A stretch of DNA of 64,000 nucleotides from Gelidibacter sp039916245 (GCF_039916245.1 NZ_JBDSLS010000108.1:1-64000); one strand, 5' to 3'; numbered from the stretch's first letter, positions 16,321 to 25,776 are shown. A program made the numbers and translations. The notes: generated by a model not told the origin, from the sequence alone.

Positions 16321-17338
16321 TTGATTGATTAGCTCTCATAAAATCGGTAATCAAATAGGTAATCAGTTTTCCTACAATAGTCTCAGTTTCTGGAGTTGGA
16401 GCTGCTTCACAAATATGCAGATAGACCGCATTGCTCTGTTTTCCAAAATAACTTACAAAAGATCTGGCCTTTTTAACGCTAAAACCGCTGGGGGTCATAG
16501 CGCTGCTTGGAATTAACGTAATGGCATCACAATCTACCTCAATACCAAAAGGCTTATCTGCCACATGTTTGGCAGCGCGTTCTAATTCTGCTTTGAATTT
16601 TTTATCCTTTCTGATGATTAAGGATTCAAAAGTATTGTATTGAAGTGCTTTAAATCTGTCCAAGGTTTTAAAAATATGGTCAGACGTATAATTTTCATGC
16701 AGTCCAAAAATAAAATACTTCCTTAAAAAACCTTCAGAGTAAGCATAGCTAAAGCCATTGCCACTATGGCGACCTTCTTCACGTCTAAAATCAGAATGCG
16801 CGTCAAAATTGACCGCATTCATCGGTTTTTTAAAAGCCAAGGAAGCTCCTTTTAAATTGCCATAAGCATTGTTGTGACCGCCACCCACAACAATTGGTTT
16901 TTTCCCTGAACGAACAATTTGATAGATCAAATCCGTGACGTGCTTATCAATTTTTTCGGTCAATTTTCGAGCCTTTTCAATGTGCCTTTTGTCGGAGGCG
17001 TCATAGCCGTCAATCTTTTCCATCTCTTTGGAAAAATCAAGATGTCCTAATATGAGTACTTTGCTCGGATTTGTAAACGTATTACTTTGGATGTTTAATA
17101 ACACCTTTAAAGTAGCTTTCCAAGCTCTGGCTGTTCCTCGGTTTCCATAGTTTGCAAACACACCAACATCTTCTGGAATCCCAATAATTACATAGTCAAC
17201 GTCTAAATTAACAAGAGATTCGTATATATTGGTAGACTTAGAAAGTAATTGAATATGTTCTCCAAACTTGGATTCATTGGCTCTTTTTTTTAATAACGTA
17301 TCTAAATCGTGTGTTTTAAATAGAACAAGTTTGTCCAT
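16304..17338 (-). CDS. hutG: Formimidoylglutamase (ureohydrolase/arginase family)
   Basis: Arginase-fold metal ligand motifs are present in order: VVGGGHNNAYGN (the GGxH His) at ~150, NFDAHSDFRREEGRHSGNGF (DAHxD) at ~176, and GIEVDCDAITLIPSSA (DxD) at ~245. The RHSGNGFSYA stretch is typical of formimidoylglutamase rather than arginase or agmatinase. It would split N-formimidoyl-glutamate to glutamate and formamide, the last step of histidine degradation. hutI lies 1.3 kb away on the same strand; hutH and hutU are not in this window. The 344 aa are somewhat long for the family owing to an N-terminal extension. Confidence 0.8.
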   Translation of the reverse strand: MDKLVLFKTHDLDTLLKKRANESKFGEHIQLLSKSTNIYESLVNLDVDYVIIGIPEDVGVFANYGNRGTARAWKATLKVLLNIQSNTFTNPSKVLILGHLDFSKEMEKIDGYDASDKRHIEKARKLTEKIDKHVTDLIYQIVRSGKKPIVVGGGHNNAYGNLKGASLAFKKPMNAVNFDAHSDFRREEGRHSGNGFSYAYSEGFLRKYFIFGLHENYTSDHIFKTLDRFKALQYNTFESLIIRKDKKFKAELERAAKHVADKPFGIEVDCDAITLIPSSAMTPSGFSVKKARSFVSYFGKQSNAVYLHICEAAPTPETETIVGKLITYLITDFMRANQSNDNGK

Positions 17339-17454
17339 TATGGGAATTTAATTTTACATTTGAAGAATTAAAAGTACATCATTATTTATTTCCTAACAAT
17401 TAAATAATTTTAAACCAGCCTTAATTTAAGTATCAACAACTAAAAACAAAACTT

Positions 17455-18339
17455 ATGGAGAGTACAAAAAGTAACAAAAATACCGGATTAAAGATTGCCT
17501 TGGGGATATTATTAGCCCTGTTCGTTGGAACGGGTTTTTACACCTCAAAATTATATAATGAGAAAAAGGCCAATGAAGCTACTTTAACCAAGGAGAAGCA
17601 GTTGGTAATGACTGATTTAAATAATATGGCAAAACAATATGATATTGCCATTGGAGAAAATAAAGTCGCAAATCAAGATTTGGTAGAGGCTAGAGGTAGA
17701 ATTCAAGGTTTGATGGATTCATTGAAAATATCTCAAAACAGCATCAACAGCTTAATGAGCTACAGAAAGAAATATTTGTCTCTTCAAGAAGAAATGAAAG
17801 CACTTTTAACTGAAAATGACAAGTTGAAAATCCAAAATGCATTATTATCAACGTCATTGGACAGCACTAATGTAAGATTGGCAGAACGTACCATGTTTAC
17901 CGATTCGTTGTTGGTTCAAAATACTGAATTGGCAAACGTAGTTGAAAATGCAGCAGTATTACAAGCTGTAGGATTAAAAGCATTTGGAGTTATTGAAAGA
18001 AGTTCAGGGAAATTAATTCCGACAGAACGCGCACGTCGTAGTGATAAAATCAGAATTTGCTATACCGTTGCAAAAAACACTTTAGTAGGTGCTGGGGATA
18101 AAGAATTGTATGTGCAGGTGTTAGATCCTAAGGATAATGTTTTAGGGGCTAATGAGCAGATTCAATTTGGCCAAACTGTCTTGAACTATAGCATCGTAAG
18201 TAAATTTAACTACGAAAACAGAAACCTTAATATTTGTGAATTTGTTTCTCCAAAAGGACAGTTTGACAAAGGCCGTTATGTTGTGAATATTTTCAACAAG
18301 AAGGAATTGGTTTCAACTACTGAATTCACTTTGGAATAA
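17455..18339 (+). CDS. Membrane-anchored coiled-coil protein (often mislabelled ParA-like)
   Basis: The N-terminus is a signal anchor, GLKIALGILLALFVGTGFY, after a Lys-rich start. About 130 residues of coiled coil follow (KEKQLVMTDLNNMAKQYD through LLSTSLDSTNVRLAERT). A C-terminal beta-rich domain begins near ERARRSDKIRICYTVAKN and contains KELYVQVLDPKDNVLG. The arrangement suggests an inner-membrane protein with a periplasmic coiled coil and globular head. I recall similar flavobacterial proteins carrying the misleading name chromosome partitioning ParA; no Walker motif is present here, so that name is not supported. It stands alone with its own terminator. Confidence 0.75.
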   Translation: MESTKSNKNTGLKIALGILLALFVGTGFYTSKLYNEKKANEATLTKEKQLVMTDLNNMAKQYDIAIGENKVANQDLVEARGRIQGLMDSLKISQNSINSLMSYRKKYLSLQEEMKALLTENDKLKIQNALLSTSLDSTNVRLAERTMFTDSLLVQNTELANVVENAAVLQAVGLKAFGVIERSSGKLIPTERARRSDKIRICYTVAKNTLVGAGDKELYVQVLDPKDNVLGANEQIQFGQTVLNYSIVSKFNYENRNLNICEFVSPKGQFDKGRYVVNIFNKKELVSTTEFTLE

Positions 18340-18358
18340 TCAAAATAAATTAAAATTT

Positions 18359-18393
18359 AAAACCCGAAAGTCAGATGATTTTCGGGTTTTTTT
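18359..18393 (+). terminator. Intrinsic terminator of coiled-coil gene
   Basis: AACCCGAAA pairs with TTTCGGGTT, followed by seven T. It starts 20 bp after the stop. Confidence 0.92.
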
Positions 18394-18436
18394 ATGCTTT
18401 ATATTTAATGAAATTCCGTCTTTACAGCGTCTTATT

Positions 18437-18599
18437 GGTCTCAAATTAAGCTAAAACTAAGTGCTTTATTGCATTTCGCTTTAACTTCTAAAAATTTTGA
18501 CACGAATTTTCACGGACATACTCGTTCTCTGTGAAAGCCGGCTCAAATTTTTCACCATAAATATCACCAATGCAACAGACATTTAGTCTGTTTTAAAAC
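18437..18599 (+). repeat. Dispersed repeat family B, copy 3
   Basis: It shares TCAAATTAAGCTAAAA with copy 1 (18441-18456), TCTAAAAATTTTGACACGAA with both, then ACCATAAATATCACCAATGCAA and TAGTCTGTTTTAAAA. It has the same orientation as the copies at 15.1-15.5 kb. The intervening 3 kb holds the GNAT-hutG operon and the coiled-coil gene. Confidence 0.75.
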
Positions 18600-18658
18600 G
18601 GCCAAATTGGATGGAGGGCTGGTAAGGCTCTTTATTCCATAGATTTAGTTAACACCGA

Positions 18659-19897
18659 TTAATCTAATATTTTTCCACTTAGGATTACGGTATCAATCAA
18701 ATTATCGCCAAAGGCATAAGGCAAATTGTTATAACTTTCTATTTCTTTGGTAATGATGAGGTTCGCTTTTTTTCCTCTACAAATGCTTCCGTATTGATTG
18801 GAAATACCCATGGCATAAGCGCCATTTATGGTGGCAGCGTTGATGGCTTCTTCGGGTGTCATTCGTAATTTGATGCACGCCGTACTGACTACAAAGTTCA
18901 TATTACCACTTGGTGTCGTTCCTGGATTATAATCGGAGGCGATGGCCAAAGGCAACCCCGCATCAATGATTTGACGTGCTGGTGTGTACGGAATACTTAT
19001 AAAATAAGAACAGGAGGGAAGCGCTACAGGCATGGTGTTACTGTCTTTTAAGGCGTCGATGTCCTCTGGTCTCATTTCTTCAAGATGATCTACAGAAAGC
19101 GCCTTATATTTTACGGCAAGGGCTACGCCTCCAAAAGCATTAAACTGATTGACGTGAATTTTGGGGATGAGTCCATAAGCTGCACCTGCCTGTAGAATAC
19201 GTTCGGTATCTTCTAAATCGAAATAACCTTTCTCACAAAACACATCAATATAATCGGCGAGTTTGGCTTGACCAACTTGCGGAATCATTTCAGAAATGAC
19301 GCGGTCCACAAACTTTTCCTTATGGTCTTTAAATTCTTTCGGAACGGCATGAGCAGCCAGTAAAGTTGTTTTTATAAGTGCCAAGGACTCTTTTTTTAAG
19401 CGTTTGATGACGCGGAGCATTTTTAATTCGGCGTCAACCGTTAAACCATATCCGGATTTTATCTCAATGGCGCCAGTGCCCAGTTTCATGACGCGATTTA
19501 ATCGTTTTAAGGATTGTTGATACAGGTCCTCTTCAGATGTATTTTGTAGTACTTCAGCGGAGTTTAATATACCGCCGCCGCGTTGTGCAATTTCTTCATA
19601 AGATAGTCCATTGATACGATCCACAAATTCTTGCGATCGATCTCCGGCATACACAATATGAGTGTGGGAATCACACCAGGCAGGAAGCACCATTTTTCCT
19701 TTGGCATCAATCACTTCGTCGACTTCATAATCAATATAATCTGACATAGATCCATATTCAACAATAGTGTCATGCTCGATAATGAGATAGGCATTTTTTA
19801 TAGTGGGAAGAATTTTCATGTCTTCGCCCTTAACTATAGTAACGTTGTGATCTCTAACTTGAATGAGCTCTTTAATATTGATAATAAGTATGGACAT
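18659..19897 (-). CDS. hutI: Imidazolonepropionase
   Basis: Hydrolyses 4-imidazolone-5-propanoate to N-formimidoyl-glutamate, the substrate of HutG. Amidohydrolase motifs: DSHTHIVYAGDRSQEF with metal-binding His near residue 76, TGAIEIKSGYGLT, LAAHAVPKEFKDH, and IASDYNPGTTPSGNM near the end. The 412 aa are of normal length. It runs in the same direction as hutG but is separated from it by the opposite-strand coiled-coil gene and a dispersed repeat, so the hut genes are split here. The fumC terminator lies upstream, implying an independent promoter, which I could not place. Confidence 0.96.
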   Translation of the reverse strand: MSILIINIKELIQVRDHNVTIVKGEDMKILPTIKNAYLIIEHDTIVEYGSMSDYIDYEVDEVIDAKGKMVLPAWCDSHTHIVYAGDRSQEFVDRINGLSYEEIAQRGGGILNSAEVLQNTSEEDLYQQSLKRLNRVMKLGTGAIEIKSGYGLTVDAELKMLRVIKRLKKESLALIKTTLLAAHAVPKEFKDHKEKFVDRVISEMIPQVGQAKLADYIDVFCEKGYFDLEDTERILQAGAAYGLIPKIHVNQFNAFGGVALAVKYKALSVDHLEEMRPEDIDALKDSNTMPVALPSCSYFISIPYTPARQIIDAGLPLAIASDYNPGTTPSGNMNFVVSTACIKLRMTPEEAINAATINGAYAMGISNQYGSICRGKKANLIITKEIESYNNLPYAFGDNLIDTVILSGKILD

Positions 19898-19936
19898 CTG
19901 TGAAATTTAAGTGTTAACTAAGTTGCGAAATACGCA

Positions 19937-19974
19937 TAAAAAAAGCAAGTTATTAAAATAAACTTGCTTTTTTA
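19937..19974 (-). terminator. Intrinsic terminator of fumC
   Basis: AAAAAAGCAAGTT pairs with AACTTGCTTTTTT around ATTAAAATA. It is T-rich on both strands, lies between fumC and hutI, and acts for fumC on the minus strand. Confidence 0.9.
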
Positions 19975-20018
19975 TAAATTCCCGAAGGCTTTATGTTTTT
20001 TTAATCTAAGAGGATAGA

Positions 20019-21416
20019 TTATTTAAGTTCGCCCACCATGTTTTCAGGTTTAACCCATTCATCATAATCTTCAGCGGTTACGTAGCCCAAGTTAACAGCT
20101 TCTTCTTTTAAGGTCGTTCCGTTTTTATGTGCGGTATTGGCAATTTCTGCCGCTTTATAATAGCCGATTTTTGTGTTTAGAGCAGTTACCAACATCAACG
20201 AGTTATTCAACAAATGCTTGATCACATCATGGTTAGGCTCAATGCCTTGTGCGCAATGTTCGTCAAAACTTCTACAAGCATCTCCTAATAATTGAGCAGA
20301 TTGCAATAGGTTGGCCGCCATCATAGGTTTGAACACGTTCAACTCATAATGTCCTTGAGTACCGCCAACACTTACAGCCACATCATTACCCATTACTTGG
20401 GCACAAACCATGGTCAAGGCTTCACATTGTGTCGGATTCACTTTTCCTGGCATAATCGAGCTTCCTGGCTCATTTGCCGGAATGATGATTTCTCCAATAC
20501 CGCTTCTTGGACCGGATGCCATCATACGGATATCATTGGCGATTTTGTTTAAGCTTACTGCCAATTGTTTTAAAGCACCGTGCGTTCCGACTAAAGCATC
20601 GTGTGCGGCGAGTGCTTCAAACTTGTTGGGGGCTGTAATAAAAGGTAAACCTGTAAATTTTGCGATATACTCTGCAACAAGTTCACTATACCCTTTAGGT
20701 GTGTTTAAACCAGTACCTACGGCAGTTCCTCCAAGTGCCAATTCGCTTAAATGTGGCAAGGTATTTTGCAATGCTTTTAGACCATGATCCAATTGTGCTA
20801 CATAACCTGAAATTTCTTGACCAAGCGTAATAGGTGTCGCGTCCATTAAATGGGTACGTCCAATTTTTACGACATTTTTAAATTCCGTAGCTTTTTGATG
20901 AAGTGTATTTCGTAACTGAATGACGCCATGAATGGTGTTTTCAGCTATTTTTTTATAAATCGCAATATGCATTCCTGTTGGAAAGGTATCGTTTGAAGAC
21001 TGAGATTTGTTGACATCATCATTGGCTCCAATAACAGGATCGCCTTGGCCAATCGTTTTGCCAGCCAATTGTTGTGCTCTGTTGGCAATGACTTCATTGA
21101 CGTTCATATTACTTTGCGTACCAGAACCAGTTTGCCAAATTACCAATGGAAATTGGTCATCATGCTTTCCTTCCAATATCTCATCGCAAACTTGGGCAAT
21201 CAAATCGCGTTTTTCAATAGGTAAAACGCCTAATTCACAATTTGTAAATGCTGCTGCTTTTTTAAGATAAGCAAAACCATAAATAATTTCTAAAGGCATT
21301 GATGCAGGTGCACCAATTTTAAAGTTATTGCGGGAACGTTCAGTTTGTGCGCCCCAAAGTTTATCGGCAGGTACTTTAACCTCGCCCATTGTGTCTTTTT
21401 CAATTCTGTATTCCAT
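20019..21416 (-). CDS. fumC: Class II fumarate hydratase
   Basis: Interconverts fumarate and malate in the TCA cycle. The superfamily signature GSSIMPGKVNPTQCE is at ~315-330. Also visible: TGSGTQSNMNVNEVIANRA, DVNKSQSSNDTFPTGMHIA, and GRTHLMDATPITLGQE with the catalytic His of the THLMDA loop. The 465 aa and motif set match FumC, not aspartase or argininosuccinate lyase. It has its own terminator and a -7 candidate upstream. Functionally it joins the aceBA and malate chemistry nearby, though it is a separate unit. Confidence 0.97.
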   Translation of the reverse strand: MEYRIEKDTMGEVKVPADKLWGAQTERSRNNFKIGAPASMPLEIIYGFAYLKKAAAFTNCELGVLPIEKRDLIAQVCDEILEGKHDDQFPLVIWQTGSGTQSNMNVNEVIANRAQQLAGKTIGQGDPVIGANDDVNKSQSSNDTFPTGMHIAIYKKIAENTIHGVIQLRNTLHQKATEFKNVVKIGRTHLMDATPITLGQEISGYVAQLDHGLKALQNTLPHLSELALGGTAVGTGLNTPKGYSELVAEYIAKFTGLPFITAPNKFEALAAHDALVGTHGALKQLAVSLNKIANDIRMMASGPRSGIGEIIIPANEPGSSIMPGKVNPTQCEALTMVCAQVMGNDVAVSVGGTQGHYELNVFKPMMAANLLQSAQLLGDACRSFDEHCAQGIEPNHDVIKHLLNNSLMLVTALNTKIGYYKAAEIANTAHKNGTTLKEEAVNLGYVTAEDYDEWVKPENMVGELK

Positions 21417-21440
21417 GATTTTCGATGATTAATTTACTTA

Positions 21441-21448
21441 CAAAGTTA
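21441..21448 (-). promoter_or_regulatory. fumC -7 element candidate TAACTTTG
   Basis: On the minus strand TAACTTTG matches TAnnTTTG exactly, 24 bases upstream of the ATG. No clear -33 TTG at the usual spacing. Confidence 0.45.
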
Positions 21449-21532
21449 GGCCTTTGCACTGAATTTGTGGGTATTTTCGATATTAATTCCCAAAGGAAAA
21501 CTCAATTCCATCCCAACCAGATCAGTTCATCA

Positions 21533-21564
21533 AAAAAGCACAACCTTATCAGATTGTGCTTTTA
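21533..21564 (-). terminator. Intrinsic terminator of the siderophore receptor gene
   Basis: AAAAGCACAA pairs with TTGTGCTTTT, T-rich on the minus strand, 19 bp past the stop of the receptor gene. Confidence 0.88.
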
Positions 21565-21582
21565 AATTATATAAACTTTAGT

Positions 21583-23964
21583 TTAGAAGTTATAAGTCAA
21601 TACACCCGCAAAATTGCGCGGATCGGTCTGATTGATATAACTGGTGCGATAAGCATTATAACCAATTTCATTGAAAACGTTATTCAGTAAAAATCTGAAA
21701 TTCCAATGGTTGTTAAATTTGTAAGCTACCTGAGCATTGGTTTGTGTATAAGCATCTACGTAAAATGGTTTTTGGTTTGGCACGATTCCTTCGTGGGTTA
21801 CCGCTCCTGAACTCCAATCATTAATTGGCCGTTCGCCAGTATAATAAATTCCTGCGCCAACCGATAAACCTTCTAATTGCTCTTTAAAGCTATAATTTAC
21901 ATAAGCGTTAAAAGTGTGCTTAGGTGTATTTAAGGGCGCTGATCCATAAACATAGGACGTATGTTTTTTGTATTGTGCATCAATATAGGAATAGCCAGTA
22001 ATGACTTCAAGATTATCAAGAATTCGACCACTCAATTCAACTTCAATCCCTTTCCGTTCATCATTTCCACCTTTTTGGAAATAGCCTGTAGCTACCCAAT
22101 TTTCGTCATAAACAGGAAGATTGATGCCTTTATTATTGATTTTGAAGAAGGTCAAATTAAATCGTAAACGGCTGTCCAACCAATTGGTTTTAATTCCAGT
22201 TTCTAATTGATCAAAACGTTCATTACCCAGAGCATTGCCATTAACATCTAATCTGGAGGCTGTTCTTGGGTACGAACTGTTGGTATAGGAAGCAAACACA
22301 TTAATGTTTTTGAAAGGAGTAAGTATGACGCCTGCCAATGGATTGAAAGCATCACTCCGCGTGGTTTCTGTTTCTGCCTCTGTTTGCGTGCTGCTATAAC
22401 GAATGCCTAAAAATGTTTTTAACCAAGGGTTGAAAGTGATCACGTCTTGTGCTACAAAACCAAGCGCTCTCGATTTTGCTCCGGCCAATTTTGCGGCAGT
22501 TAATTTCAAGTTATTAGGTAATTCGTTGTTGTTTTCTGCAAACACATCAATGGTATCGACGTTTGATGCGGTTTGGGTTGACGTACTGAAATTTGAAGTT
22601 CTGTAATCGAATCCTACTTGAAAAGTATGGGAAATGCTGCCAGTTTTAATGTCATCTCCAATAAGATCAAATTGAAGCACACTGTTGGAATCTTTTCGGT
22701 CAGAAATAGAATAACCGCGGTTTCTTTGATTGTAGATGGGGTCTCCAGCAGGGTTTTTAAGGACAGTTCCAAGACTTGCACCTTTGTCATTCAAATCTAA
22801 ATCTGATTTAAAAAATGCCGCTTTTAAACTTAATTTATCATTAAGCTCACGATTAAAACGCGCTGAATAGGTGGCGTTTTTGGTTAAGGATCGATCATTG
22901 GCATATCCTAAAAAGCGATTGTGAGGTAAGTCATATATGGCATTCACATCATTTTCAGCAAGATTAACCGTACCCAAATCTGGCGTTCGGCTGTCGTCAA
23001 AATAATCCATTTCTAAAGTCAGTGTTGATTTGTCATCCACTTTCCATTCAAAAGAAGGATTGAAGTAGAATCGGTCAGAGGACACGCCATCGCGGAAACT
23101 GTCAGCACGTTCCAAAGCACCATTGATTCTAAAAGCAACATTTTCAGTAGCAGTAAGCGGTCCAAAAACATCAAATGTGGTACGCGCTTGGCCATAACTT
23201 CCAGCTCTTACAGACGCATTGCCACCATAGTAATATTTAGGAGTTTTAGTCACAATATTGATCACACCACCTGGGCTTCCTAAATCGGTGGCGACACCTT
23301 GTGTAATTGCCGCAGCGCCTTTTAGAACCTGAATATTATCAACACCTTGCATATCGGTCAAAATCCCAGTGCCTCTAAAATCGGAGTGTACACGAACCCC
23401 GTTTTTTAAGATTGGAATTCCTCTAAAACCACGGGACGACATACTTTCACGCTTATTACCATAGGTAGCAAAAGCGTAAACTCCTGGAACGTTTTTAGTG
23501 GCGTCAGCTATCGTTAAATTGCCTTGTTGAGCGATTAGCTTTTCAGAAATAATGGAGATACTTTGTATTTGCTCATAAGGCGCCAAAGGTAATCTGGTAA
23601 GTGCTTCAATTTTGTCAGGATGTTTGTATCTGCTTCCAAATACCTCTACTTGATCTAATTCTGAATCACTGCTAAGATGAAATTTGAGGCTTAAAGTTTC
23701 ATTAGTTCTTAATTGAACCGTTTGAAATGATGGTTTAAAACCAACATAAGAAACTTTAATAGTGTAATCTCCAGAGGCAAGATTTGTGAGTTTGAAGTAA
23801 CCGTTGGCATCGGCAGAGGTTCCGAAGGTTGTACCTTCAATTAAAACATTAGCGAAAGGGATGATCTTCTTGTCTTCATCCGTGATTGTGCCTTCTATTT
23901 TTGATTGTGAATAACTTAATTGTCCTATTAAAACAAGGAACAAGAATATCTTTTTAATTGCCAT
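21583..23964 (-). CDS. TonB-dependent siderophore receptor
   Basis: An outer-membrane receptor of 793 aa. A signal peptide (IFLFLVLIGQLSYSQ) is followed by a carboxypeptidase-D-like domain at ~20-105 (IEGTITDEDKKIIPFANVLI, then YTIKVSYVGFKPS). The plug at ~120-240 has NVPGVYAFATYGNKRESMSS, RGFRGIPILKNGVRVHSDF, IQVLKGAAAITQG and GSPGGVINIVTK. A 22-strand-type barrel ends in TYNF with a terminal aromatic residue. The plug motifs are those of ferric-siderophore receptors (FhuE/FpvA-like). No TonB box could be assigned. It stands alone with a perfect promoter and terminator. Uptake of a xenosiderophore is likely; the ligand is unknown. Confidence 0.92.
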   Translation of the reverse strand: MAIKKIFLFLVLIGQLSYSQSKIEGTITDEDKKIIPFANVLIEGTTFGTSADANGYFKLTNLASGDYTIKVSYVGFKPSFQTVQLRTNETLSLKFHLSSDSELDQVEVFGSRYKHPDKIEALTRLPLAPYEQIQSISIISEKLIAQQGNLTIADATKNVPGVYAFATYGNKRESMSSRGFRGIPILKNGVRVHSDFRGTGILTDMQGVDNIQVLKGAAAITQGVATDLGSPGGVINIVTKTPKYYYGGNASVRAGSYGQARTTFDVFGPLTATENVAFRINGALERADSFRDGVSSDRFYFNPSFEWKVDDKSTLTLEMDYFDDSRTPDLGTVNLAENDVNAIYDLPHNRFLGYANDRSLTKNATYSARFNRELNDKLSLKAAFFKSDLDLNDKGASLGTVLKNPAGDPIYNQRNRGYSISDRKDSNSVLQFDLIGDDIKTGSISHTFQVGFDYRTSNFSTSTQTASNVDTIDVFAENNNELPNNLKLTAAKLAGAKSRALGFVAQDVITFNPWLKTFLGIRYSSTQTEAETETTRSDAFNPLAGVILTPFKNINVFASYTNSSYPRTASRLDVNGNALGNERFDQLETGIKTNWLDSRLRFNLTFFKINNKGINLPVYDENWVATGYFQKGGNDERKGIEVELSGRILDNLEVITGYSYIDAQYKKHTSYVYGSAPLNTPKHTFNAYVNYSFKEQLEGLSVGAGIYYTGERPINDWSSGAVTHEGIVPNQKPFYVDAYTQTNAQVAYKFNNHWNFRFLLNNVFNEIGYNAYRTSYINQTDPRNFAGVLTYNF

Positions 23965-23993
23965 TTTATTTGGATTGATTATAAATAAGGACG

Positions 23994-24023
23994 CAAAGAT
24001 ATTATGCAGATTTAATTTATCAA
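23994..24023 (-). promoter_or_regulatory. Receptor promoter TTG-N19-TATCTTTG
   Basis: Read on the minus strand: TTG at 24023-24021, 19-base spacer, TATCTTTG at 24001-23994, a full match to the Bacteroidota -33/-7 consensus, 30 nt before the ATG. Confidence 0.75.
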
Positions 24024-24227
24024 AGTTTATTTAGACTAATTACAAATAATAAAATCTATTGTGCTGAATTTTAGAAAGATAGTTGTCAAATTATTTTAGC
24101 TATAAATTCAGGCGCTATTAATGCGGGCAGATGAGGTTCGACGGCTTATCTGGCAATCAAAATTCAGATATTATTTGTAAAATACAACATCATTTATTGA
24201 CTGTGCAATACATTGAGATTTATGTTG

Positions 24228-24243
24228 AATAATCGTTATCATT
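24228..24243. promoter_or_regulatory. Fur-box-like inverted repeat (weak)
   Basis: The minus strand reads AATGATAACGATTATT, 13 of 16 matches to the core of the Fur consensus as I recall it (AATGATAATCATTATC). It lies in the 500-bp gap upstream of the siderophore receptor but ~205 bp from its -33, which is far for direct repression. The rest of the gap 24024-24469 shows nothing else assignable. Confidence 0.3.
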
Positions 24244-24469
24244 TTAATAAAATTTAAATCGGTAATAAAACCGGCCTAAATATTAAAAAGGACAATTCTT
24301 TCTAAAAAAAGGTGAAATGTCCAATGCGTGCGTCATTTTTTGGAGTTACTGATACATCTTTATGACGTAGTCGAAAAGAAATTCTTCAAAATTAAATTTC
24401 TTGCCCTATGACAAGTGTGGTTTAGTGAATTTGTTTTAATTTTAATAACAACTTAAAATTGAAGTTATT

Positions 24470-24853
24470 ATGAATGTAAACACACCTATCGTTTGGTTCG
24501 AAATTTATGTAGATGACATGAATAGAGCCTCAAAATTTTATGAAACTGTATTGGGGACAAAATTAGAAAGATTGATGAGTCCTACCAGCGATGAAATCGA
24601 AATGAAAAGTTTTTCAGGTGACATGAATACTTATGGTGCTAGCGGTGCTTTGGTTAAAATGGAAGGTATGAAGGCGGGAGGGAATTCTACCGTTGTTTAT
24701 TTTGGAAGCAAGGACTGCAACATTGAAGAACAGCGCATCGAGAAAGCAGGTGGCAAAATATTGAATCCTAAAATGTCTATAGGCAAACATGGGTTTATTA
24801 CAATGTTTATGGATACCGAAGGAAATATGATCGGTTTACACTCGATGGAATAG
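24470..24853 (+). CDS. VOC family protein (glyoxalase/bleomycin-resistance fold)
   Basis: 127 aa. The start NTPIVWFEIYVDDMNRASKF and FYETVLGTKLERL are typical of the first beta-alpha-beta-beta-beta module, and GKHGFITMFMDTEGNMIGLHS of the second. Potential metal ligands are Glu in WFEIYV and His or Glu in the C-terminal strand. The substrate cannot be told. No operon partner; the next gene is 370 bp downstream. Confidence 0.88.
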   Translation: MNVNTPIVWFEIYVDDMNRASKFYETVLGTKLERLMSPTSDEIEMKSFSGDMNTYGASGALVKMEGMKAGGNSTVVYFGSKDCNIEEQRIEKAGGKILNPKMSIGKHGFITMFMDTEGNMIGLHSME

Positions 24854-24970
24854 CAATTTATATAAAACGTGGGTCTGTTTTTCTGAAAGGCATAAAACGC
24901 AAAAGACTATGTTTTATTCAGATGACGTTTAAAGCGAAAACTGATCATGTTTTATCATAAATCATCCGTG

Positions 24971-25000
24971 TTACCCGCTTGAACGGACGGGCAGGTCTGC
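24971..25000. repeat. Fragment of the CCTGCCCGTCCG repeat family
   Basis: CGGACGGGCAGG at 24984-24995 is the exact reverse complement of CCTGCCCGTCCG at 60479-60490. It lies in the otherwise featureless gap 24854-25225. Confidence 0.5.
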
Positions 25001-25225
25001 GTTCTATTATAAAAATCGAGTTTAAAAAAGGAATAAAAAATCTTATCAAAATCCAGACGATTATATTTCAGGATTTTCTGCTGAGATGACTTAAATATTC
25101 AACATTCCAAAGTCCTATTACTATTTTTAGTTTAAAATTATTGAGAAATCGCCGTGGCACTATTGAACTATATACAAGCACAAATCACCACGTTTATGCT
25201 ATAAAAAAATTAAATCGTAAAGGTC

Positions 25226-25642
25226 ATGAACGCAGAAAAGATCACAGTAGAAGCAACCATCAAGGGAGATTTGCAAAAGATTTGGCGTTATTGGACACAA
25301 CCCAATCATATTACAAAATGGAATTTTGCAAGCGATGAATGGTGCTGTCCAAAGGCGGAAAATGATTTAAGAGTAGGTGGGAAGTTGTCAAGCCGGATGG
25401 AAGCCAAGGATGGAAGTTTTGGATTTGATTTTGAAGGTGTTTATGACGAGGTTTTTGACCATGAAAAAATTACCTATACAATGCCAGATGGACGCGTTTC
25501 AACAACAAGGTTTAAAAGTCTAGGAGAACATGTAGAAGTGACCACCATATTTGACGCCGAAGCACAAAATTCAATAGCGATGCAAAGGGAAGGTTGGCAA
25601 GCCATTCTTAATAATTTTAAAATTTATGTGGAAGCACATTGA
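25226..25642 (+). CDS. SRPBCC/AHSA1-domain protein
   Basis: 138 aa starting MNAEKITVEATIKGDLQKIW, with TQPNHITKWNFASDEWCCP, GGKLSSRMEAKDGSFGFDFEG and a C-terminal MQREGWQAILNNFKIYVE. These match the Aha1/CalC-like START-fold family used in ligand binding and often found as stand-alone stress or signalling proteins in this phylum. The ligand is unknown. The ATG at 25226 begins the homologous part. It stands alone. Confidence 0.88.
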   Translation: MNAEKITVEATIKGDLQKIWRYWTQPNHITKWNFASDEWCCPKAENDLRVGGKLSSRMEAKDGSFGFDFEGVYDEVFDHEKITYTMPDGRVSTTRFKSLGEHVEVTTIFDAEAQNSIAMQREGWQAILNNFKIYVEAH

Positions 25643-25776
25643 TTGAAGTGTTCAACTATCTGAAGAAAAGAAATTTCAATGCTTGTTAGATGAAAATGCA
25701 GATTGATTTAAAAGAGATGATGGCACATATTTGATGTGATCCTTGAAAACCTTGTTAATAAATCTTAAAATTGGTA

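Noticed and set aside
16304..17338. Arginase or agmatinase identity for the ureohydrolase
   Set aside because: The HSGNGFSYA stretch and the nearby hutI favour formimidoylglutamase, though substrate was not tested.
20349..21270. Long open frames on the plus strand opposite fumC
   Set aside because: They are antisense shadows of a strongly conserved gene, with no promoter or family likeness.
25141..25338. 65-codon frame overlapping the SRPBCC gene start
   Set aside because: It is a different frame with basic, low-complexity translation, and overlaps a clear family protein.
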